NCBI GenBank assembly: GCA_031472005.1
Contig: PZJY01000003.1
Span: 1,426,001 to 1,490,000, forward strand
Length of the DNA stretch: 64,000 nt
Origin: Tetracladium setigerum
Lineage: Eukaryota > Ascomycota > Leotiomycetes > Helotiales
Direction: 5' to 3'
Part shown: positions 12,481 to 23,034 of the stretch, piece by piece
How positions within the stretch are numbered: position 1 is the first letter of the stretch
Layout of the letters: each line of letters starts with the position of its first letter
The notes under the pieces: model-generated
What the model was told of the DNA's origin: nothing
The model's input: the letters and a program-made list of their open reading frames with translations, nothing else
The model's database searches: none
Translations under genes and position numbers: made by a program

Positions 12481-14459
12481 TTAGTGCTCATACTTTGGAG
12501 CCGGGGCTCCGCCGTTATCTGAAAGATGTGTTAGCTCAATAAAAAGAGAGATGACGGGGGATAATAACGTTGGCTGTACTGCATGGTTGGGGCACCGTAA
12601 GGTGAAGCTGGGTATCCAGAGTACTGCTGTTGCATGTGTTGCTGCTGGGGGTAGTCCTGAAGTTGTTGGACGGCACCGCTTGGAGCTTGGTATTGACCAG
12701 GAACTTGAGCGCCAGGTTGGTATCCGATGGGAGGAAGTTGGACAGCACGACCTCCTTGTGGAGCATATCCAGGTTGAGCGCCATCGACGGCAGCTTGTCC
12801 ATCAGCAGGACCGGCAGCCGCACGAGCCCGATCTTCCTCAGCCTTACGTGCGTTCTCATCCTCCTTCTTGCGAGCCTTCCACTCCTTGCGGATCTCCTTG
12901 AACTCTATTGCAAAGTGTTAGTAAGTGTAGGCGTTACACGACATGACCCGGAAATTTGGTCGACCCATGCTAGCTCCCGAGATGAGGTTATTCGCAGCCC
13001 ATCCCCATTTTAGCTCCAACGCCAACGGAAAATCATCCCGTTCTCGCGTAGATTCGACTAGAAACGCCGGTCCAGATACAAGCGTCGATCAAATAATTGA
13101 CATACAACGAACAACCGTCGTCCAAGAAGGAGACATTAATTTATTGGGAAAGAGGGATAAAAATTGTTGTAGAGCAAATAGACATACCTTCAGGTGTGCG
13201 CTTTGTGCCGTGCGATTGCATGGTCACATGAGCATTGAGATGATTCAAGGTTCCATAAGCCTTTTCACATCCATTCCATCCGCACTTGTACATGCGCTCA
13301 ATCTCCTCGTATCGTCGTCGAGGGCGCTTGTGCTGCTGGGCACCTGGAATGGGGACAAATGAGTAAACCTGCGAAAGATGCTGTTAGACATTAGTTTTCT
13401 CCAGGATCTTAGGTATCGGTAAAATGGCAGATAAATGGCATCATAAGTAGCATCATAAATGGCTGAGCTTTTTCTTCGCCTAGTCCTTAACCGGCCGGCT
13501 CAAGACTTACGGATTCAGGAACATAAGCACCGCCCACGGGCGCATTCATGTTACCGATCGTGGAATCGTAGTCTTGAGCGAGAGTGGTAGGCAGGGGAAG
13601 TGCGGGGTGTGAATGAACAGAGATTCTCAGAAGCCTGAGAATGGTCGGCACATCTATCGTGTCAAATGAAAAAATTACTTACTTGACCTTGGCCGGGGCG
13701 TCCTCCAGCTGGAGCAGCCGAGGTTGGGGTAGACGCACCAGTCACAGAATAACCACCCTGCTGCTGCATTGGATGGGGATGACCGGCGTATCCACCCCAA
13801 TCAGGTCGTGGTTGTGCGTACATGCCAGCCTGTGGGTGACCTGGGTAGCCGTGCGACATATCTTGTTGAGGAGGGTAGGGAGAGTATTGGGAGTGCTGTG
13901 GAGGATAAGTCGGACTCGACGCTGCGATGGAAGGATCTATAGGAACATCCTGGTCAGATTTTGATTGGGAATTGGGATGGCCAGATTGACCACCACCATC
14001 TTGCAAAGACATTGACGGACTTGTTGATTGAGCCATACCTCCGCTGCTACCGCTATGGTTGCTGGCTGGATGGTAGTGACGTTGTATGGGTTCTGGAAAG
14101 GAACCTGAACGCGCCGAGGTGGGATAAACACCGTACTCGGAGGTTGGAGTGTGCGACGCGGACAAGTTGCTCGCGAGGTGGGAAACCGGCGCGTGCTCTG
14201 CGGATCTATCTTCAGACTCGTTGCCGCTGAATTCGGATGAATATGGTGTGTGCAAACCTGACTGCGAGTAACTCGTTGCTCCTCTTTCCATGGACTGGTT
14301 CTGCGCGCTCGTCAAAGGGCTCAGAAGCGGTCGCGGTGGTCGAAGTTGAGTTATCGAGGCCGGGGGCGGGAGGGTTTCGTCGGGTGGGGAAGCTTTGGGA
14401 AGAATTAGGATATGACTTTTTCTTCTTGTATCAGAGGTGAGTTGCGGCAGGGTGAACAT
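12481..14459 (-). CDS. C2H2 zinc-finger transcription factor (5' end uncertain)
   Basis: Read on the minus strand. Exon with Ser/Pro/Tyr/Gln-rich N-terminus: about 14459 to 13683. A middle exon ends at 13511 (encoding NMNAPVGGAYVPES). Zinc-finger exon: 13368-13188. Next exon: 12904-12569. Last exon: 12518-12481. The finger exon begins with VYSFVPIPGAQQHKRPRRR and carries C-x4-C-x12-H-x5-H in YKCGWNGCEKAYG...NAHVTMQSH, a block strongly conserved in fungal nuclear regulators; the basic run before it fits nuclear import and DNA contact. A charged helix (KEIRKEWKARKKEDE) follows, then a Gln/Tyr/Pro-rich tail. The last intron (12519-12568) has a GTTATT donor but a perfect CTAAC branch point and restores the frame to end in NGGAPAPKYEH. 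The junction of the first and middle exons is ambiguous, because the obvious GTAAGT donor does not fit the frame. The ATG could be at 14459, at 14291, or in an upstream exon. Confidence 0.82.
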
Positions 14460-15597
14460 ACAATATCTATTCAACGTCGTCTTCGGGTTCACCGTTGCTT
14501 CCGTCGTCGTCAACAATAGCAGATTGAAGTCTACAAAATAGTTGACAGGACAGGTACGCGTTGCGCTTAAGGATGAAGTTCCTCGACGGTGCAGGATAAT
14601 GCGTTCTTTTGGAGCGATCCCAGGTCGGCTCGTGCGTCGAGATGATAGCTCACTCCACAAGTATGCAGTGGGCTGAGGATAGTGCGGTTTATCAGAGAAA
14701 AGCGACGGTCACCGGAAGAAGCAGCCACTGGTCCTTTTCTAGGAGTTTGCAAGGATCTGGAAGATCGTAGCTGCGTGGGCGGCGGCGGCGACGGATGATG
14801 TATTTTTGAGACGAGCGACGACAAGTTGGGTCTAGGGCAAGACGCGATGTTTTGACGACTCGAGGGGGTAAGTGGCGAGCGATCGAAAAGTAGTTCGAGT
14901 AGTTCGAGTCTTATGTCCCAAGTGCCGGGGGTAGTGGTAGTGTCGTTCGAAGGAAGGGTTGGTGGTGGTTGTTGTCGAGTTAATTAAAGAAAGGTGAGAG
15001 AGTGAGAGCGAGTAGTGAGTGAGAGGGGGAGTCGTGAAGGACGGGGGTTTTTTTTTACGTGTTGTTGTTGTTTGGCGAGGGAGTGGGTTTCGAGGTGTGA
15101 AGGTAAAGGTGGTGCTGCTTCTTGATGATGTTTTGTGATTTTTGCGCAGGAACGTGTCGGGGGGCGGGCGAGCGAGCAGCAAGAACGAATAACCTGAATA
15201 ATATCCACAAACACAAATCTACACACACAACACACACCACGAATACAACGCACAAAAGCACAAAATTGCTGATAATGTTTCGCTCTTCCTTTCTTTTCTC
15301 GCGCTCGCGAAATCCGTGCGGCTTGGACGTGACTTTTTGCGGTCTGGCGCGGTCTCTTTCGGTACGGTAATGTCTGATTCTGCGACTCGATGACGACGAT
15401 TCCCAACAAGCAGTTGCAGTTGCAGCTAGTCCAACGAACTAAGTGTGCTGCTAAAGCGTAAGTGTGCAAGTGCAGATGGACGAGGGACTAAGAGACTAAG
15501 AGAGAAAAAGGTCCCCTCGACGAGATTTATGACCGGCAGAAGCTTTAATTCCGAAGCACGCTTGCCCTGCAACGCTTGACTCAAAGCCGCCCTAGTC

Positions 15598-15629
15598 TGC
15601 TGCTGCTTTCTGCTGCTGCTTCTGCTGAG
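15598..15629. repeat. CTG-rich microsatellite
   Basis: CTG triplets in three short runs are interrupted by TTT and TT. The stretch is intergenic, upstream of the C2H2 gene. Confidence 0.75.
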
Positions 15630-18034
15630 GAGTGGTGTGGGTGTGTGTGCGTGCCGGGGTGTGTGAAGATGGATGGGCTGGAGTGGATTACCGTGGGTTA
15701 TGATTGTGTTAATAATAAATGGCGGTGGCGATGGGCGTACGGCTGATGCGAGAAGTGTGTGTGGGTGTGGGTGGACTCAATGGGAACTCTTCGAATCCCA
15801 ACCCTGCAAGCGAAGTTAGGAGAAGAGGGTTTGAGCTAGACCTGCTCCGTCTTAGCCGTCCAGGCGAGGACGAGGTTGGAAGAGATGGATGGATGGAAAT
15901 AATGAAGCTGGGAATGGGAATGGGAATGGAAATGGACGGATGGAGGACATGGAGGGAGAAGGAGGAGAGGAGGACGAGAAAGACGCGGGGAGGTAGGGGG
16001 CTGGTACGGTAGTCGGGAAGGGAATTGCTAGGGCTACGGTTGTGTTGTGGTGCTGTTGTGTCCTTCGTATCCTACATCCAATATGTAGAGTATCCTTACA
16101 AGGCAAAGAGTGAAGAGGATGAATGTTGATACTGGCATTCTTGGCAGAGGCGGCTTCTTCCTTGCTTCCAAGAACCGCCGTAATGTGTTGTTGTATATTC
16201 CGTATGGAATTACTGTATTATCATTTGCAGGCTGCGCAGCATCGGCTTTCTTTCCCTTGGGAAGTCCCTTGCTTGTTATTGTCACTTGGCTCGAGTGTTG
16301 AAGGGAGAGGGAGAGAGGGAGTTTACGAGGTCATCAAAGAAGCGTTTGATTGGATCCTTTGTTCAATTCGGATTCTGGGCGGCTGCTGGGCGAGAATAAT
16401 ACTCCGTCATAATGGCAATAATCGGTTACAGAAGACTTCCACGTAAGTAGGGCTCGCTCGGTTGGGAGAGTCCGGACGAAGCGAAGATGGGATTTCAAAA
16501 TCTCATCAAGAATAATACTACCCAATTCAAGCAAGGGCAATCACGTCCAGTAGTAGTTGGTAAGTAGAGAATTAGTAGCTTCACATAGATCCTACTACTG
16601 CTGTACTACTGTCGGCCTGAACACTACTACGGAGTATTTACAGTTGGGACTGGGATTCTCGGATCTTTCAACAGAGATCTGGTGGCATAGAAGTTAGTTG
16701 TGGATGGCCGCCCAGCCGTGATAGCCTTTGACGCCGCCGCCAGGAAGATCAAGTCGTCCAGACTTTGGCCGGATACAGACAAGGGCCATTATTCAGTAGG
16801 GACAACATCTCTGTGGCCCCCTTCACACCTTGGAGTCTTGGAGTCGTCTTGGTGCCTCCAGACAAAGCTGCGTAATCGGTCCAAGCTGGAAAGTCTCTAG
16901 CCTGAGCGATTTGTGGCCACTAAGATCTCCAAGTAATGGTTGGGGATCTCCGGCCAGGAAAGCTTGTCGGGGAATTTATCTTATGCAGCTTGTCCTCGCT
17001 GGTTTTTCTGGAACGAATTTCGAGGGCTTGAGGGCTTGAGAGCTCGAGGGCGCTGCTGTTGGTTGCCAAAAACGCAGGCAGCGATCATCACACCCCCCCC
17101 CATCCAGACTCTGAGCTGGCGAAGTAGGTCCAGACTCTGGCAACAGAACGGGAGCGACAGAAATGTGGACGCCACATCCAAACTCAATTATCTCAAATCG
17201 CGAGCGTGCGATGGGATCATGGGGATCTGCGTCGAAGAAGCGTCGCTCTCAGATCCCCCACCATGAGAGGGGGAAGGAAGCATGTTTGCCTGATACCCTG
17301 ATTGATACCCAGCAAAACGTCCGTCCACGAGAGCTCGCTCGTCTGATGTTTTGACCGCCGTTTCTTCGACTTCATCCGGTGCACAGTAGTCTGTTGAATA
17401 CTGGAGGTACAGTAAGGGACCTTGTTTCGGCAAAGGCACCACCAGCGTTTGTACTGTAGTGCGAGATCTCTGTTGATCTGCTGTGTTTGCTAGAGAAGGC
17501 TGCGTTAAGCTTGATTTTGGTAGGTGTCGCTTTGGACTGCTGTTGACTTGAGCGGACTGTAACGAATCAGCAATTGTTTGGGTCGAGAAGGAAGCTGGTG
17601 CGCTAGAAGCTATTGCTTGGCGATGCAGAACTGCCGACAAGGTGATGGAGGATACAGTATGTACGAGGCAAAGATGTGACAGGAAAAGGTATTCGCTCTC
17701 TCAGATGTGTGAAGCAACTGCACGTTCCTGGCTTCCTAGGCTGTTCCGGCATGATGTTGATGGTGTGTACTCTCCTCTCCCCTTGAAGAATGACGCTTAC
17801 CACTAGACTATCCAGACGTACGGGAGAGCTACGAGATGAGGTACAGTAGTGAGATTTCCAGCAGCATTCTAGTGCCATATCACTTGCATCGTCAGAAGAA
17901 GAAATATTATTCAGGATTGGTTGGTGAGTGTGATTGATTCTCTCCTTGCTTCGAAGTACTCTGCTGTACATACAAGGGTAAGGAGTAGGTGAGCTCGACA
18001 CATGGCTCTGGATCGATCATCATTAATTGCCTGG

Positions 18035-18069
18035 ATCATTATCATTATTATTATAATTATTATCATTAT
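18035..18069. repeat. ATT/ATC-rich simple sequence
   Basis: A run of ATC, ATT and TTA triplets, almost free of G, stands out from its surroundings. Confidence 0.7.
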
Positions 18070-21000
18070 GCTTCTCGGCGGAAGTCAAGAGTCTGTCAGA
18101 TCAAACTTTGGTCGCATTATTACCATTCGGCTGCCTTCCTCGTCCTCGTCGTACATTATTACAGCAGCCGTCTGAAGTTGTCCCTCAAAGGAGCTTAGCC
18201 TTCATTAATATTTCGGCAGGCAGGCATACTCTCCTGTACAATACAAATGAACGATGGGAAAGCCGCATCCCTTGCCCACTTTCAGACATCCGAATAAGAA
18301 TCATCATCTCCAAGACTCCAACTCGTGATCCCCATCCTGGAACATGGCGGGGAGAAACTCTAACACGTTGTCCAGACCAGGCAGGCCAGAGTCATGATAT
18401 ATATCGAAAACTCTATTACTCTTCCTGTACACCACCACGATGCTCAATGATACATGAGGCAATCAATTAATAACATTTTCCGCAACAGAATCAAGGAAAG
18501 AACAACTATCCAAAACGCCCTTTTTGCCAATGGAATCCTCGACATACCTTCTTGTCGCTTTCTCCGGCTTGTGCTTGACCGCCAGAACCCGGCAGTTCCA
18601 CCTGCACTGTATTGGGTGGTGAAAGATGGGATTTCCTGACCCCTTCCGTGACAGCCGGCAACGCAGCCAGTCACATTCTCCCAGCTTACGAATTCTCGGT
18701 CAGCGTGCGCTCTCCATATTTCGCGGATTGCGATGCTTCTCATTCGAAGCGACGAGCTTGTCGGTCGCAAAAAAGACTCGATCTGGCGGATGAGTCGCGG
18801 CTCCGAGCATCGTTCGGCAGGCTGTCCGTTGAGAATAAAGATGGGTAAAGGCTGCGTGCAGTCCTGCAGGGAATTATGGACACGGGTGTGAGAAGATTTT
18901 CATGGGAGAAAATACGAGGGGGAAGAGGAGGAAGAAGAAGAATGATGAAGATCTCGAAACAATGCCATCCATGAGACGATGCTGGCTGTACTCCGTACAA
19001 GTGTTCCCTCCCAACAGCACACACAGCAGACTAACAGCTCTAGCCTACCCAGCGTACCGGTTATCGGATTCAATTGCAGCGCATCGTCCAAAGAATCGCT
19101 GCTAAAAGGTCCTTTCCAGGGTACTTTGTTGGTGTGGCCAAGCAATTAATCATTCACTAAAGCGAAATGCCATCGGCAGATGATCGAAATGCCATGCGAC
19201 ACGTCGGACCAGCTGAAAACAGGGGGAGGTGGTTATTGTGATGGGGTCGTGGATGTGGGTGGGAGTGGACTGTGGGTAGGAGGTGTGATGTGAGTAGTCA
19301 ACGACTCGCAGAAGACGTGCAGATGAATAACATTGGGAGGATTATTATTATGAAAAACATCATCATTACTCGGAGTGAGCGAAGTTATTCTTCCTCTGCC
19401 TTTGCCAACACGCTCACATGCAAAGCAGCAGCTGCATATCTGGCTGAGCAAGACCCTCGCAGTCGCAGCCGATGGCTTTTCGCCTGCATATCGAATTCTC
19501 ACGGATGCCATCATATCCGTGTGTCGTCGTCCTCCTCCTCCATCTTCCCATAGAATCAATCTCTTCCACAGCTCACATCGCAATATTAATGACAACGGTC
19601 ATATTCCACTCTCCAACTATCCATCATCCCTCTGGCCAATCAAAGCACATCCATATCCAGACAGCAGTTCCCTCGTTCACACTCGCCGCTTTTGCCCGGA
19701 GAATTTTACCTGGTTATTTTCGGTTGTTTTTTGATTTGGTTTCGATTTATAATTAAAAAGGATAAATGCCTCGTCAATCATTGCCCCGTTCTTGAAGGAT
19801 CGTCTCAGGGGTCCGGAGAAGCCAACCAACACTCACCAACGACTGGAGACAGCAGAAAGCAAACCACCATGATTCGGCCGAGTGGTGAAGTGGATTTGGG
19901 CGCCACCAATCCGTTCAAACGAGAGTAGACAGAGGTTGTGTCAGCCATGTTGTGAAACAAAGGATCTGGCATGAGAAGCGAGGCCGTCAAGTCAAATCAT
20001 GACTGCAAAGTGCTTTGCAATTAGTGTGCAACATGACAATTGTACTGTACTGCAAGGTTCAAGAGGAGCAAAACTCGTCTTCCATGCTCCAACTTCAGTA
20101 GGTCAATCGCAATCGCAATTGCTATCTGAGAATAAAGGATTAACCCCCTCCCCAGCCAACATCAACAACCACACCCAATAATTGATTACTGATCAAACAA
20201 TCACGAAAACGATGCCAAGATACAAAATCCCATGGTCGAAACATACTTTTTTCACCCCTACCTACAATATCTACTCCAACCCCGCGAAACGCTACCCTTT
20301 TCAGTTCAAGAGTTGGGGGAAAAGGGAGCTAGAATTACTTAATTAAATTCTTCCCCCTCCCATCATCCCCGTTTGACCGCTACTCATGCACAATTGCACT
20401 TCAAGCCTCCGTCGTCACATCGGCGACATGACTAGTTTTAAGGTTTAGCAATGTGAGTACTAGGATGGAAAGGGCTCCCTGCCATTACCAAAACATAAAC
20501 AAAACTTGGCTGACGTTCGTGCTATTCTGCGATTGGAGTGAGTGAGCGGAGTAGCCCCCGTAAGCATGGAGTACGGAGTGACTTTGACTATCGATAAAAT
20601 AATGAAAGAACAATAACGTTGCATGTATTTATTTTCAGATACAATAACCAGATATTGGGGTGGACGGGAAGCAAATTAAGAAAGATACGTATCCGTACGT
20701 CCAATGAAAACAAAAACAGTGGCCCAAAAGAAAGAAGAAAAAAAAAAGATTAAAACTTACCGTCCCATCACCATTATTGTTTTATTCACACCTTGAACCC
20801 CAGCCAATACTGACAGTCTCTCACCAATCAATGAATCAATCAACCTCCTCACCCATCCTATAAAACTGAACCTAATTAATATAACCACCAACCAAAAAAA
20901 GCTAAACCCCGCGAAGAACTAAGATAACAAGCACAGAGCAGCACCAGTGACAAGACAAGCAACCAGCCAGCCAGGACGACCCTGAAATAATAATGAAAAT

Positions 21001-21871
21001 TAAAGGTCGTGCCCTGCACTTAGTTTAGTTCGCCTTCCACGGCCGCCATCCCTCGCTCGCCCGTCCGGGTCCTTAGAACGAACGATCTTCAGCGCCAGTC
21101 TCCCTAGTAACAACGCTGCTGCGCAACATCTTTCGCTCAATAGTACCATTCATTTGTTTGTCTTGCAAGTCTTATTTTATGATCAGGTACAAGCTTCTTC
21201 CCGGTCCTTTCTATTAGTACAATACCCTTATTCTACCATACGTGCATGCATGTATGCATATTACCATTAGTACACTAATTAATTGGATATCTACAACCCA
21301 ACACACACAGAAAGAATGTCCATGCATGCAAATAGTAGACGATTGGGAAGGTATGATCTGGATGAATTCATAACCCCATATGCTGCGCCAAGAAGCGGCA
21401 ATATCAAAAAAGTGTTCAGAGGAAATCATTCCGCAGTGCTCCTCCTCTCACATTCATCACTTTATTTCTTCCCTCCCCCCTGCAAAGCAATTAAATTAAT
21501 CAAATTTTATTGTTTTTCTTTTGGTCAGGAAGGAATGGTTTGGAGTACAAGAGAAAAAGAAGAGAGAGGCCGAGGCCTTTAGCCACAACGAATCACTTGA
21601 GCGAGAGAAAAGGAAAAGGGGACAGAAAAGAAAAAAAAAGAGAGAAAAGTCTTAAATCCATGACGATATGATGAGGGATGGAATAATGGAAAGAGAGCTG
21701 GGGAGGCGAAGCGAGAAATTCTGATATTGCTTGCTGGCTTGCATATGGAAATTCTCCATACCCATGTCACGAACTTCTCACCTGACAGGTCGTCGCAGGA
21801 CCAACCACCACCACTACTGACGATGATGAGAAACAGGATTAGGAACTTGGAGTCTGCGTACAAATGTACAT

Positions 21872-21882
21872 GGGGGGGGGGG
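21872..21882. repeat. 11-base G homopolymer
   Basis: Eleven consecutive G are followed by two near-copies of ATTCCCAAAT. Long G runs are prone to length errors in sequencing. Confidence 0.85.
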
Positions 21883-22990
21883 AATTCCCAAATCGGATTC
21901 CCAAATAGGGAGGTGGGGATGCAGGATACCGAAGCTTTGAACGAGTATGGGGGAAATAAACCTTTGCATTGAGGTACCTTAGGCAGTTCGACGGAGTGTG
22001 CTTTGTCCAGCTGGGTTTTCACCGTCCAGCGCGTACTGCGTTGTGTAGATAGCATCATGCGGCTTTCGGCATTGAGAAGACACAATTCGTTCTGCCGTTC
22101 GTGGACGTGAGATACTGTACAGTAGAGAGAGAGAGACTATTTTAGCAGGAGCGGAAGTATCTCCTCCAGGAAGCTTTCTGGGGAGTCTCACAGTATTCCT
22201 GGAAATAAATCCGCGTGGGTATGTTACAGTATAGTAACGTAGTTAGTATGAACTACGAAGTACAGTAGCTTTGTTGTTCTGGCCTGGTCTGGTCTGGTCT
22301 GGAGTAGTAGGTTCGTCGCCCACTTCCTGGTGCATTCAAAATCTCAGCTAGTTTCCTTGATTCTCTCCACGCCCAACTCGACGGGAACTAATATGGTGAA
22401 CTTTAAAAAAAAAAAGAAAACCAAAACCCAAGCACGGATTATTCTGTTGGAAGATCCATATGCTCAGTAATCTTTCGGTTATCTAGATTTCAGGCGAACA
22501 GGGTCGAGAGGGAGGCTTGGGTATGGCCAGTAAGGGATTGGTCTTGCAAACGTTAATTTCAGTATACCACCAATTGGATATTTTGGGGGCACCTGAAAGG
22601 GGGATTTTGAGTTTGACTTCTGATCCAGTACCTTTACCTCCAAGTACTATTTCGTATCAATGGGATGTTTTTTCTATTTCTGGATTAGCCTTTTGGTTGC
22701 GGGAGGTGGAATTGTCGTTCGTTGTGAGAAATTGCATAGTTACAAAGGAGCATTTGTCTCAAAAACAGGAGGCTCGGGACCGAAGGTTTCTCCTAGGAGA
22801 AGGAAGAAGAACGGTGGGTGCTTGTGCTCCTCTGCAACCTGCAAGAACAGAATCGGAACGTAACGTACTTACATACGCCTTAGGTCCGGCAATTACGAAG
22901 TATGATTGAAGGATATTCGATTAACTTTGTCGGTAGACCCTGCAGATAGGTAGTTTGGTTTGTACGGTAGGTAGGCTCATGACTTCCGTT

Positions 22991-23034
22991 CTCTCTCGCT
23001 CTCTCTCGCTCTCTCTCGCGTAGTAGTAGTAGTA
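22991..23034. repeat. CTCTCTCGCT tandem repeat followed by TAG repeat
   Basis: Three 10-bp units (CTCTCTCGCT, the last ending CG) are directly followed by four TAG triplets. Both are in non-coding sequence. Confidence 0.85.

Noticed and set aside
15719..16012. 97-codon plus-strand frame
   Set aside because: Built from GGAATG and GATGG repeats; no conserved feature.
17188..18001. Two minus-strand frames (150 and 132 codons)
   Set aside because: No recognisable domain, no splice model that joins them convincingly, and several TACAGTA motifs lie inside.
21579..22085. 168-codon minus-strand frame
   Set aside because: Low-complexity end (Phe/Ser from a GAAAA-rich stretch) and the G11 run inside; no homologous feature recognised.
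22517..22909. 130-codon plus-strand frame
   Set aside because: No domain, no neighbouring exons, poor codon use.
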